The position numbers and the translations under genes are program-made. Positions 33,653 to 42,497 of a DNA stretch of 49,955 nt are shown one piece after another. The notes beneath the pieces are model-generated. The model saw only the letters and a list, made by a program, of their open reading frames with translations. It searched no databases and was not told the DNA's origin. The stretch is from Acinetobacter populi (GTDB taxonomy: Bacteria; Pseudomonadota; Gammaproteobacteria; Pseudomonadales; Moraxellaceae), in assembly GCF_002174125.1 (NCBI RefSeq), contig NZ_NEXX01000002.1:596481-646435 (forward strand). Direction: 5' to 3'. Position 1 is the first letter of the stretch. Each line of letters starts with the position of its first letter.

Positions 33653-34471
33653 TCAGATAATCTTGTCTTCAGTCAAAATGTTAAATACCTGTTCCTTGAG
33701 CTGATGCAATTCAAAACTAGAACGGTTACGTGGACGGGGTAAATCCACATGAATCACTTGCTCAATGCGTCCCGGTTTGGGTTTTAAAATCACCACACGG
33801 TCTGCCAATGTCACCGCTTCCTCGACATCATGGGTAATAAACAAAGTGGTAATTTTCGCCTGTGATTGAATCCGCAATAGTTCATTTTGCATCTGGTGTC
33901 GCGTCAATGCGTCCAGTGCACCAAAAGGTTCGTCCAGTAAGAAAATACGTGGCTGTGCCACCAGACTACGAGCAATCGCAACCCGTTGTGACATACCTCC
34001 GGAAAGCTGATGCGGATAGGCTTTTTCAAAACCATTCAGGCCAATCAATGCAATCGCGTCGGCAATCTGTTGATGCTTGTCCTGCGTATTTAATTTTTCG
34101 TTAATCAGACCCAGTTCGATATTCTGTTCTACGGTAAGCCATGGGAATAAACGATGCTCCTGAAACACCACAGCCCGATCATTACCAATTCCTTGAATCG
34201 GCTGACCATCAATGGTGATCTGCCCTTCAAAGTCGGCATCTAATCCGGCCAACAAACGCAACAGGGTAGATTTACCGCAACCGCTACTGCCAACAATGGC
34301 AACAAATTCACCTTCATGGATATCGAGATTAAAGTTCTCGATAATTTTGACCGGGCTTTGATTCACCACAAAATATTTCTGAATATTCTGGAATGCCACC
34401 AAAGTCTTGCGTGGTATCAAATGTTCGACAGCTAAGGCTTCATCTGATTGAATTTTGACAGTTGAATTCAT
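33653..34471 (-). CDS. ABC transporter ATPase, SsuB/TauB/AtsC type
   Basis: A 272-residue ATPase of the nitrate/sulfonate/taurine importer family. Walker A GSSGCGKST at 61-69, Q-loop Gln104, signature LSGGM at 156-160, Walker B IFLLDE at 176-181, H-loop His214. I start at ATG 34471 (MNSTVK), with AAGGA seven bases upstream and four bases after the permease stop; longer in-frame starts (34486, 34594) overlap the permease gene. It powers the fused permease encoded just upstream. Confidence 0.93.
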   Translation of the reverse strand: MNSTVKIQSDEALAVEHLIPRKTLVAFQNIQKYFVVNQSPVKIIENFNLDIHEGEFVAIVGSSGCGKSTLLRLLAGLDADFEGQITIDGQPIQGIGNDRAVVFQEHRLFPWLTVEQNIELGLINEKLNTQDKHQQIADAIALIGLNGFEKAYPHQLSGGMSQRVAIARSLVAQPRIFLLDEPFGALDALTRHQMQNELLRIQSQAKITTLFITHDVEEAVTLADRVVILKPKPGRIEQVIHVDLPRPRNRSSFELHQLKEQVFNILTEDKII

Positions 34472-34475
34472 CTCT

Positions 34476-36086
34476 TTATCCTTCATTTTTGCGCCATGCC
34501 GTCGCACGGTTCTCAGTAATTTTTCCAAGCCAGGCCAGAATGGCCCCAAGTACTGCCACCAAAATTGTGGCTGCGATGACACGATCCATTTCAAAATGCT
34601 GTTGTGCTGCCATCATGTAGCTTCCGATACCAATACCTGATCCCATGAGATATTCGGCACCAAATGACGCCATCCACGAATACAGCAAGGCCAGACGAAA
34701 ACCGGCAAAAACCGATGGTGCAATGCTTGGCAGGATTAAAATTTCCAGACGTTGTGGCAAACTCAGACGTAAAATATCTGATGCTTCATCCAGCTGTTTC
34801 GGAACATTCGACATCCCTTTCCACGATGCAATAAACATGGGGAAAAAGGTCGCAATCGAAATAAATACAGTTTTGGATAAATCACCTAATCCAAACCATG
34901 CAGTGATCAATGGAATCCACGCAAAGATGGCAATCAGTCTTAAGGTATTTAAGGTCGGTGCAAACAAATCTTCCAATGGCTTAAATAAACCCAGCAAGAT
35001 TCCAGTCACCACACCAATGCTGCCCCCAATCACCAGTCCCAACAACGCACGGTATAAACTGTGATGCATGGCTGTCACCAGAGAGCCATCAGCGATACCT
35101 ACTGATAGGGCTTGCCATACTGCAACAGGAGTTGGCAACACATCGGCAGAAATCCAGTGAAAAGCAGTGGATACAAACCAAAGTAATAGTAATGATGCAG
35201 GAATAATCCACGGCTTAAAGGCATGACTTCTGGATTTTTTCTCGACAGCATGAGCAGAAAGGGCAGCATGCGGCCAGAATACAAATTTTCGTTCCAGCCA
35301 TTGCAATAACAGATCAAAAAAGATCCCAACCAGACCAATTAAAATAATGGTGACAAAAACAATATCCAGTTGGAATAACTGACGTCCGACCACCATCAGA
35401 TAACCAATACCTTCTGATGAAGCTAGCAACTCGACAGCGATCAGCGTGGTCCAGCCAGCTGCCATTGCCAGTCTTAATCCGGTAAAGAAATAAGGTAAGG
35501 TTGCCGGCAACAACAACTTTAAAATCAGATCTTTTTTTGAAAATTGTAAAATGGCCGCCATTTCTTTGAGTTTTGGCTGTATATCCCGTACACCAGCCTG
35601 CGTATGAATCGCAATCGGCACCATCGTTGCTTTAAAAATAATAAAGATTTTTAGGGCATTTTCGATACCCAGCCAGATCATTAATAAAGGCAACCATGCC
35701 AGTGTAGGAATAATCACTAGGGCATAAAAAGTGCCTGAAATATATTGTTCTGCTGTACGGCTATATCCCAGTAAAATCCCAAGTGATACACCGCCGAGAA
35801 CCCCAAGCAATAAGCCAAAAGCAAAACGCTCCAAGCTAATCCCCAACTGCCACCACAAATCGTTAGCCGACAAATCCAGAAAAGTCTGCCAAGTCGCTTG
35901 AGGTGTCGGTAAAATTTGTGCAGGCATCCACTGCTGGTTTGATGCAAACCACCATAAAACAAAAAGCAAGACTGGTACTAACCAGCGCACTGCGATTTGA
36001 TTGGCATGATCTAAAATCTGACTAAACTTTGAAGGTTTAGCGTCATTTAACCATATCGTTTTTCTCTCTGTAGATGCTTGTGACAT
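34476..36086 (-). CDS. Fused two-domain ABC permease, sulfonate/sulfate-ester type (AtsB-like)
   Basis: A 536-residue inner-membrane protein made of two complete SsuC-type permease domains, about residues 30-270 and 285-530. Each has its own ATPase-coupling loop, E-M-A-A-I-L-Q-F and E-A-S-D-I-L-R-L respectively, and a matching LPTPxAxWQ entry segment (ILPTPQATWQTF, VLPTPVAVWQAL). SsuC and TauC are single-domain proteins of about 260 residues, so this is a natural heterodimer in one chain. I recall AtsB of Pseudomonas ats clusters as a similarly large permease. First gene of the five-gene operon. No Cys. Confidence 0.92.
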   Translation of the reverse strand: MSQASTERKTIWLNDAKPSKFSQILDHANQIAVRWLVPVLLFVLWWFASNQQWMPAQILPTPQATWQTFLDLSANDLWWQLGISLERFAFGLLLGVLGGVSLGILLGYSRTAEQYISGTFYALVIIPTLAWLPLLMIWLGIENALKIFIIFKATMVPIAIHTQAGVRDIQPKLKEMAAILQFSKKDLILKLLLPATLPYFFTGLRLAMAAGWTTLIAVELLASSEGIGYLMVVGRQLFQLDIVFVTIILIGLVGIFFDLLLQWLERKFVFWPHAALSAHAVEKKSRSHAFKPWIIPASLLLLWFVSTAFHWISADVLPTPVAVWQALSVGIADGSLVTAMHHSLYRALLGLVIGGSIGVVTGILLGLFKPLEDLFAPTLNTLRLIAIFAWIPLITAWFGLGDLSKTVFISIATFFPMFIASWKGMSNVPKQLDEASDILRLSLPQRLEILILPSIAPSVFAGFRLALLYSWMASFGAEYLMGSGIGIGSYMMAAQQHFEMDRVIAATILVAVLGAILAWLGKITENRATAWRKNEG

Positions 36087-36549
36087 ATCTTGCAGTGACC
36101 TAAAAATTGCCTGATTAAACTCGGTAATACAGCTTGTTGGTGGAAAGTTTAAGGAAAGGAATATTCAAAATATTGAATATAGAAATTCTTAAATTGAAAA
36201 TAAGAATTTGCTTTTCCTATTACTTAACCCATAATATTTTTCAGGATTAACCTGCTATATTATTCAAACTGGTTTTATGAGCTTATATTAAAAGAAATCA
36301 CACACAAAAACTGTCACCTTATATACAAATATTCCAACTTATTATGATTTCTATATACATAACGAATATAAAGTATTGCAAGGTCAAAAATAATTTAATA
36401 ACTATATTTAAATAAAATATATAAATATCACAATAAATGATTTGATAACTTCAACTTTAATAAATTTTATTTTAAATGACATACGATTTAATCAAAAAAC
36501 AGGCAATATATCCAAATGACATATTACCTGAACATACTTTGAAATTAGA
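36087..36549. other. AT-rich intergenic region between the permease operon and the sulfotransferase
   Basis: 463 bp, no gene seen. It must contain the promoter of the permease operon on the minus strand. The half-site ATACAAATAT at 36323-36332 recurs from the palindrome before atsK. The left-hand neighbour's terminator is at 36494-36530. Confidence 0.5.
36494..36530 (-). terminator. Terminator of the receptor 2-sulfotransferase operon
   Basis: On the minus strand CAGGTAATAT pairs with ATATTGCCTG (one T-G pair), loop 11 bases, followed by six T. It lies 20 bp after the sulfotransferase stop. Confidence 0.85.
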
Positions 36550-37881
36550 CTATTGCACAGCTGCAATCTTAAATTCAGTTAGTTTCGGTGGAATCACAGC
36601 AACTTCACTGCGGGATGTCCCTTGAGGAGCCCACTCATATGGCACAGGTGTGGCACGGTATAAATTATTGTTAGCAGGACGTTCATTGGTCGCTTCAGAG
36701 AAATAAGGGCTGATATATTCCCATACAATTTCTCCTTTCGGAGTAATCTGGAATACCCGACCACTTTGTCCTTCGGTAATTTGTGTATTGCCATTGGGTA
36801 GACGTCTTGCCAAACTGGTAAATGCGCTAAAGAAAGTACTACCAGGTCGATATTCCCATACAATTTCCTTTTTAATCGGGTCAATCTCAACCACGCGAGA
36901 AGAACCTGTCGAAATTTCAAAAGAAACTGCCGGATAACCCGATCCACCTTGGTTATCAAAGACCAAAATATTGCCTGCGCCAGGTAAGCCCTTTGCAATG
37001 ATTTTGGCATCATGTAAACCGCTTAACTGATCGACAGGCTTATTCTTTTGTTCCTCTTGTATAAAAGGATTGGCTTTTTCTGCCGATGCATAATTAGGCC
37101 CCAGATTCCAGACCACCTTACCGGTTTTTTTATCAATAATGGCAATGAAATTTGCCTGTCTTGAATCGATAATAATATTATCTGGGTGAAAACGTGCATC
37201 GCCGGCATCAAACCATTTATTTGCACCCAATGTACGCGCATTATTCAAATGCAGATAATCGACATGCTTCGTGTTACGAACCAATTCCAACTGTTCAGGG
37301 CTAAAGCCAAATTCGTTTAAATGTTCAGAAGCAATCCAGCGCCAGACCACTTTACCTTTTGCATCGACTTCATAAATGGCATCATCAATCAATTCTTGCA
37401 GTTTAAATCCGGGAATGGCATGAATTTTATTGGCAAGAATCAAGGTATTACCATTGCTTAGACGTGATATTTCATGATGTTGAAACGCATGCCCTGTATC
37501 TTTTTCTCCCGACCATTGCCAGATCACTTTGCCATTCCAGTCCAATTCGGCAACCGAATGATTGTTAACACCATTCCCAAATGCTCGTTTATCTTTGTCT
37601 TTACGTTCTTCGAGTTGTACAAAAACATGACCCTTCTGCCCTTTATTGACTGCCGGATCAATCACTTCTGTCGGAAAACCACGATAAGGCCAACTTTGCA
37701 CGACCTGCCCATTCATATCAATCAGATAACTTTTCTGATCAGATCCACTAAAAACTGTATATTGATTCCATGCCTTTTGCGGGTCATAAATGGTGACCCC
37801 GGTTGGATAAACTGTAGGCACAGCCATAATTTGTGCGCTGACCAATAAGCTGGCAGCAAGTGTTACTGCTTTTTTAAGCAT
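36550..37881 (-). CDS. Periplasmic aryl-sulfate sulfotransferase (ASST family)
   Basis: A 443-residue exported enzyme, signal peptide 1-20 (SAQIMA-VPT). ASST moves a sulfate group between phenols through a histidine intermediate, without PAPS. The beta-propeller blades show as repeated G-K-V-[VI]-W-x-W motifs (about 117, 176, 254, 338, 383). Candidate active-site residues are His136, His211 (DYLHLNN), Arg241 (DSR) and His290 (GLHDAK). It has no cysteine, unlike E. coli ASST, which relies on a DsbL/DsbI pair. It lies 12 bp after the receptor 2 gene, so the two share a transcript. The acceptor is unknown. Confidence 0.88.
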   Translation of the reverse strand: MLKKAVTLAASLLVSAQIMAVPTVYPTGVTIYDPQKAWNQYTVFSGSDQKSYLIDMNGQVVQSWPYRGFPTEVIDPAVNKGQKGHVFVQLEERKDKDKRAFGNGVNNHSVAELDWNGKVIWQWSGEKDTGHAFQHHEISRLSNGNTLILANKIHAIPGFKLQELIDDAIYEVDAKGKVVWRWIASEHLNEFGFSPEQLELVRNTKHVDYLHLNNARTLGANKWFDAGDARFHPDNIIIDSRQANFIAIIDKKTGKVVWNLGPNYASAEKANPFIQEEQKNKPVDQLSGLHDAKIIAKGLPGAGNILVFDNQGGSGYPAVSFEISTGSSRVVEIDPIKKEIVWEYRPGSTFFSAFTSLARRLPNGNTQITEGQSGRVFQITPKGEIVWEYISPYFSEATNERPANNNLYRATPVPYEWAPQGTSRSEVAVIPPKLTEFKIAAVQ

Positions 37882-37893
37882 GTTGATATCCTC

Positions 37894-40014
37894 TTAAAAA
37901 TCATAACGAATGTTTAAACTCAAGGTTCTAGGTGCACCTACCGCAAGGGCATTACTTGATGCAATCCAGTATTTTTTATCGAATAAATTATTGATTTCCG
38001 CGCGATAAGTCAGTTGTCGTTCGCCCAAGGGCACACGATAACTGGCCCCGAGATTAACTGTTTCAAATGATGGGGTCTGAATGGTATTGGCATTATTGAG
38101 ATATTGCTTTCCAACATGATTAATATTGCCGTGGACACGTAATCCAGATACAGCAAAGACTTCTTTTTCTACCCCTAGACTGCCCTGAAAACCGGCAACA
38201 GCCGTTGGTTTCTTGCCGACCACTTCACTTGCTGCTTTGGTATATTCGGCATAATAATTTTGTGCATTGGCATAACCCGTACCCTTTTCTATACGGAATA
38301 AAGCGGAAGCCAGTGACCAATTTTGATGCTCACTTTTTACACCCAGCTCATATTGTTTACTTTCAATCGGATCAAGCTGTGTATCACGATTTTCATAGGT
38401 TGTTCCTACCGTACCGCCATCTTCTAATGCCTCGACATAACTGGCATAGAATGTGGTATCCGGACGTGGTGTAAATAATAATGCTGCACTTGGTGAAATT
38501 GGGCTTTGATCATAGGAAGATAGTTTTGCCCCTGAAACATAATAATTGTCATTTTTATAATCAAATTTTCGTATACCCAATAGCAATGACCATTGATCAT
38601 TGACACTTAAAGTATCGCTAATATATGCAGATTTGGTGGTCCAGTCTGAAATCCTGAAATATTGTCGTGGTGAATAACCATCGTAAGCCAGATCCAGCGA
38701 TGAACCATAAAGATTACCAGCAGGATAAATCCCATTTCCAGGATAAGCATGATTTTGCCCACCAGTATTAGTAGCTGGATCAAGCTCCGGATTACCAATA
38801 TTCAGATCACGACTTTGTTCCTGATAATCTAACCCCGCCACAATTTTATGTTTTAACCAACCGGTTTCAAAATCACCTTCCAGACGTAACTGCACAGAAT
38901 CATATTGCAAGGTTGGACGATAAAACTGGCGTAAAGACACATTATAATCACCCTGTGCATTGCGTAAATACAGGGTTTCATCGCGTGAATTAATACGTTT
39001 AAGGGTATGTGAATAACTACTATCAAGTTTCCAGTGATCATTGATTTGCCAGGTCAACCCAGTCGATGCGGCCCACGCAAGCGAATTATAATAAGAGGAA
39101 TCGTATGCTGTTAAGTCCTTACGTCCACTGATGGCTTTAGGCAATTGAGTTCCCGAAAAAGCATAATTACCCGCATTCGCTATACTTATACTGGTAATTC
39201 CACCTTCCAGGTTACGCTGTTGATATAAACCTTTGGCATACCAATATAAAGAGGGTGTCAGCTTGGCATCCAGATATAATGAAACTGCCTTACGATCAAT
39301 GTCCGTACCATTATAGGCCTCACCTTTTTCATTAACGGCATTAAAGCGATAACCAAAACGTTCATCTTCGCCAAAATGTCCACCGGCATCGACATGCTGA
39401 CTAAAAATACTGTCCGATGAATAGCCAGCAGCGATAGATAAGGTTTGTGAATCTGTTGGTTTCTTGGAGATATAATTCAGTGTACCGCCTGGTGAACCCA
39501 TACCATATAAGAAACCGGTAGCACCTTTTAACAACTGTACCTGTTCAAATAACTCCAGTGGTAACTCCACACTTGCCATTTGAAACGGATGGCCATCAAT
39601 CTTATAACCATTGACAAAATCCAGTGCCAGACCACGTACAGACAATAAATCCGGACGTAATCCATAGGTACTGCCTTTGGCTTGTACACCTGCTTCTTCT
39701 TCAAACAATTTGCCTAGACTTTTTGCCTGTTTCTCTTCGATTTGTTTGCTGTCTACTGTATTGGTAGAAAATGGTGTTTCCAGATCACTGCGCGCACCTA
39801 AAGTCCCCCCAGCGATAACCGTTTTCTTTGTTGTACTGGCGGTGACGGTAATCGCTTCAAGCTGTTGCACATCTTCTTCTTGCCCCGCATCTGCATAGGC
39901 AGAATGCCCAACAACACCTAAAATAGAAATTAAAATACTCTGTGATAATAGACTGATCTTGCGTCTATTTAATTTATGCCGATCAGGATTAATTCCCGCA
40001 TTAAAAAAAGACAT
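37894..40014 (-). CDS. TonB-dependent outer-membrane receptor 2, siderophore-receptor fold
   Basis: A 706-residue receptor. Signal peptide to about residue 41, TonB box EAITVTA at 53-59, plug (VDSKQIEEKQAKSLG, then LFEQVQLLKGATGFLYGMGSPGG), barrel ending in NIRYDF. The plug wording is that of ferrisiderophore receptors (FpvA/FhuE-like), unlike receptors 1, 3 and 4. Being 12 bp upstream of the sulfotransferase, it more likely imports aryl sulfates or a related sulfur compound. No Cys and three Met in 706 residues. GGAG before the start. Confidence 0.92.
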   Translation of the reverse strand: MSFFNAGINPDRHKLNRRKISLLSQSILISILGVVGHSAYADAGQEEDVQQLEAITVTASTTKKTVIAGGTLGARSDLETPFSTNTVDSKQIEEKQAKSLGKLFEEEAGVQAKGSTYGLRPDLLSVRGLALDFVNGYKIDGHPFQMASVELPLELFEQVQLLKGATGFLYGMGSPGGTLNYISKKPTDSQTLSIAAGYSSDSIFSQHVDAGGHFGEDERFGYRFNAVNEKGEAYNGTDIDRKAVSLYLDAKLTPSLYWYAKGLYQQRNLEGGITSISIANAGNYAFSGTQLPKAISGRKDLTAYDSSYYNSLAWAASTGLTWQINDHWKLDSSYSHTLKRINSRDETLYLRNAQGDYNVSLRQFYRPTLQYDSVQLRLEGDFETGWLKHKIVAGLDYQEQSRDLNIGNPELDPATNTGGQNHAYPGNGIYPAGNLYGSSLDLAYDGYSPRQYFRISDWTTKSAYISDTLSVNDQWSLLLGIRKFDYKNDNYYVSGAKLSSYDQSPISPSAALLFTPRPDTTFYASYVEALEDGGTVGTTYENRDTQLDPIESKQYELGVKSEHQNWSLASALFRIEKGTGYANAQNYYAEYTKAASEVVGKKPTAVAGFQGSLGVEKEVFAVSGLRVHGNINHVGKQYLNNANTIQTPSFETVNLGASYRVPLGERQLTYRAEINNLFDKKYWIASSNALAVGAPRTLSLNIRYDF

Positions 40015-40143
40015 TTCAAAAACTCCAAAACCTAAAATCTGTTTAATTCTTGTTAGTTTAAATTAATATTTTTTTAATACTGTCACAAAAAATACAAAGT
40101 TAATGTCATATTTATATTTCTTTATCAGATTTATTAATATCAC

Positions 40144-40174
40144 AAAAAATAAAAGGCTGCTATTCGCAACCTTT
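40144..40174 (-). terminator. Terminator of binding protein 2 gene
   Basis: On the minus strand AAAGGTTGC and GCAGCCTTT pair (one G-T), loop 5 bases, followed by a T-rich tract. So binding protein 2 is transcribed apart from receptor 2. Confidence 0.8.
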
Positions 40175-40246
40175 GTAATATAAGGATCAATATAAATAGA
40201 TTTCAACTATCATTTCAACTTAATATCTTTTATTTCTTCATACCAT

Positions 40247-41350
40247 TTATTTTTTATCCCAGTAATGCTCATATTTTAATTGTTGGATGGCTGTATTGAC
40301 AAAATAAGGATTGGCCCATTGTTTGACGTCAAAACCTTGCCGGATTAATTGTGCTTTTAATGCAGAGTCCACACCAGATTGGAAGTGGCTGAGATAAAAA
40401 TCATCCAGCAAAGGCGAATAGATCTCTTTTAAATCCTGATTTTCCAGATTTAATTTATAAAGGTGTATCGGATAACCCGCATTCTTTGTGACCAATTCAA
40501 TCGCTTGCTCCCGATGTTCCGGTGCAGAAACCCAGTGTGCCGATTTCACCACTGCGGTCACCAGTTTTTGCACAATCTCTGGATGTTGCTTGATAAATTC
40601 GGTCCGACCAATTAATCCAGACTGTATGGTGCCCTGTCCATCACTGCGACTTAATGTGCTGAGCGGAATATCAACCAACCCCTGCTGCTTTAATGCCAGA
40701 ATCGGAATCAAGCCCCAGCCTGCATCGATTTGCTTGGCAGCCAATGCTGCATTGGTTGCCGCAGGGTCAAGATTCACAATACGGAAATCTTTTTCACTGT
40801 ATCCATAGCTATGGATAAACTGGGTAAAAGCCAATTGATGCGCGGTACCCTGCCATACTGCAATACGTTTGCCTTTTAATTTTTCCAGACTGCTATAATC
40901 ATGATTTGGCAATACACCCAAATAGCTATTTACTTTACGTCCAGTCGCGACCAATAATGTGGTATCGATATTATTTGCCTTACCAATAATTGCGGCCAAA
41001 TCTCCCAGAAAAGCAAAATCCAGCTGTTTATTGGCCAATGCTTCATTAATAACAGGCCCAGCACCCTTAAAAAATTGCCATTCTACTTGAATATTGTCCG
41101 CAGCAAATTCCTGTTGCAATAATTGATTTAAATACAGATTATCAATCAAAGGTGTACCACTACTTGATTTGTCACTAGAACTTAAATCGGGCACAGCAAT
41201 TCTAATCTTTTGTATTTGATTATTCGCAATAGGCTGAATATTTTCCCGTACGGTATCTGAAGAAGAAGGTTTAAACAATATAAACAGGATTATAATAATC
41301 ACTAAAATGGGGAGTGCCCAAATATATTTTTTATTAGATAAATGCGCCAT
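40247..41350 (-). CDS. Sulfonate/sulfate-ester binding protein 2, probably membrane-anchored
   Basis: A 367-residue SsuA/AtsR-type binding protein. Unlike binding protein 1, it starts NKKYIWALPILVI followed by a run of about 20 hydrophobic residues and then FKPSSS, with no clear cleavage site, so it may stay tethered to the inner membrane. Family blocks: VEWQFFKGAGPVINEAL, LDFAFLGDLAAIIGKA, GKRIAVWQGTAHQL, LAAKQIDAGWG. Met1 is its only sulfur residue; there is no Cys. GAGGG before the start. Divergent from crp2, separate from receptor 2. Confidence 0.92.
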   Translation of the reverse strand: MAHLSNKKYIWALPILVIIIILFILFKPSSSDTVRENIQPIANNQIQKIRIAVPDLSSSDKSSSGTPLIDNLYLNQLLQQEFAADNIQVEWQFFKGAGPVINEALANKQLDFAFLGDLAAIIGKANNIDTTLLVATGRKVNSYLGVLPNHDYSSLEKLKGKRIAVWQGTAHQLAFTQFIHSYGYSEKDFRIVNLDPAATNAALAAKQIDAGWGLIPILALKQQGLVDIPLSTLSRSDGQGTIQSGLIGRTEFIKQHPEIVQKLVTAVVKSAHWVSAPEHREQAIELVTKNAGYPIHLYKLNLENQDLKEIYSPLLDDFYLSHFQSGVDSALKAQLIRQGFDVKQWANPYFVNTAIQQLKYEHYWDKK

Positions 41351-41577
41351 ATTTCCCTCTAAAAAATTTTATCAATATTCAGTCTAAATAGTGCTTCATA
41401 AAAACAGATAATATCTCTCAAGCAAACTGGACATATCATTACTGTAGCCTAATTTACCTTTTGTGCAAAAAAAATCTATCAGAAAAAAGACAATTTTATG
41501 CATCTCTATAGATATCCTTATCTGTTTAAGTGAAATAACTGATGATCAGATTTTTTTATCTTTTTTTATGATTTATT

Positions 41578-41594
41578 AGCGCAGGATTTGCGCT
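41578..41594. promoter_or_regulatory. Palindrome in the binding protein 2 / crp2 divergent region
   Basis: AGCGCA-GGATT-TGCGCT has perfect 6-bp arms, 39 bp before the crp2 start and beside a possible -10 TGTATACT (41594-41601). Possible autoregulatory operator. The rest of this 282-bp intergenic region is AT-rich with no gene. Confidence 0.4.
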
Positions 41595-41632
41595 GTATAC
41601 TGATTAATAATACTTTAACTTAGGTATTAAGT

Positions 41633-42445
41633 ATGGAGATCTTAGATCATAACAACCCCATTTTTAAATATAAAAATGCAGCGTCAACCCTAGAGGCACA
41701 GCAATCAGCTCGGCTTAATTCATACTATTTGGCGCAGGCAAAACAAATTTTAGAAAATTATCAATTTATCCAGCATCTTTCCGAGCAGGAAAAACAGCGT
41801 TTACTGGTCAATATAAAAATTAAAAAATATTATCATAATCAAATAATATACGCACAAAATGCTCAATGTGACGACATTAACATTATTGTTGATGGTACGC
41901 TTAAACTTGGCTGGACCATGCCCAATGGCAAGTATCATATTCAGACCTTTATGCCCTCGGGTACTTTGATTAATATTGTACCAATTATGGCGGAACAACA
42001 GCATATCTACGATCATATCTCACAAGGGGATACCATTCTTGCCAATATTTCTGGTCGTGTATTTCTTGATGTTTTAAAAACCAATGCGCAAGCCTTGTAT
42101 ATGGTGCTAAAACTCATCTGCATAAGAACACAACTCAATCGCGAACAGATGTTTTTTGCTTCAACTGAATCTTTAAGAGTACGTTTGGCACAGGAACTAA
42201 TTTTTCTGGTCGATTATCATTCCTATCAGTCACATGACAAGATTCTCCTCAGCTTAAAAATCAATCAGGAGAACTTTGCCGAGTTACTACAAACCACCCG
42301 GCAAAGTATTAACAGAGAACTGTCTTGGTTCGCCGAACAAGGCATTCTTGAAGTGAAATACAATCAAATTTCCATTCTGGATTATCATCAGCTCAATGAG
42401 ATTTCCAAAGGGAATAACTTGAGTACAACCACAAAATTTATCTAA
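41633..42445 (+). CDS. Crp/Fnr family regulator 2
   Basis: A 270-residue paralogue of the regulator at 30587-31429. N-terminal extension of about 40 residues, beta-roll at about 50-150, dimerisation helix near 152-172, helix-turn-helix at 209-231 (INQENFAELL, TRQSINREL). Cys79 and Cys163 align with the pairs in the other two. Divergent from binding protein 2 across 282 bp, so it probably controls that gene and itself. Ribosome site TAGG. The convergent receptor 3 gene ends 52 bp downstream. Confidence 0.9.
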   Translation: MEILDHNNPIFKYKNAASTLEAQQSARLNSYYLAQAKQILENYQFIQHLSEQEKQRLLVNIKIKKYYHNQIIYAQNAQCDDINIIVDGTLKLGWTMPNGKYHIQTFMPSGTLINIVPIMAEQQHIYDHISQGDTILANISGRVFLDVLKTNAQALYMVLKLICIRTQLNREQMFFASTESLRVRLAQELIFLVDYHSYQSHDKILLSLKINQENFAELLQTTRQSINRELSWFAEQGILEVKYNQISILDYHQLNEISKGNNLSTTTKFI

Positions 42446-42451
42446 TGCAAG

Positions 42452-42489
42452 GATCAGCCAGAGTCAAACACGATAGATTCCGGCTGATC
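42452..42489. terminator. Hairpin between crp2 and receptor 3
   Basis: GATCAGCC and GGCTGATC form a perfect 8-bp stem with a 22-base loop between convergent genes; T-tracts are weak. Confidence 0.6.
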
Positions 42490-42497
42490 ATTTATAA

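Noticed and set aside
37894..40014. Receptor 2 as an iron-siderophore receptor.
   Set aside because: The plug resembles that group, but it is 12 bp from the sulfotransferase and no siderophore gene or Fur-like site was recognised; kept as fold only.
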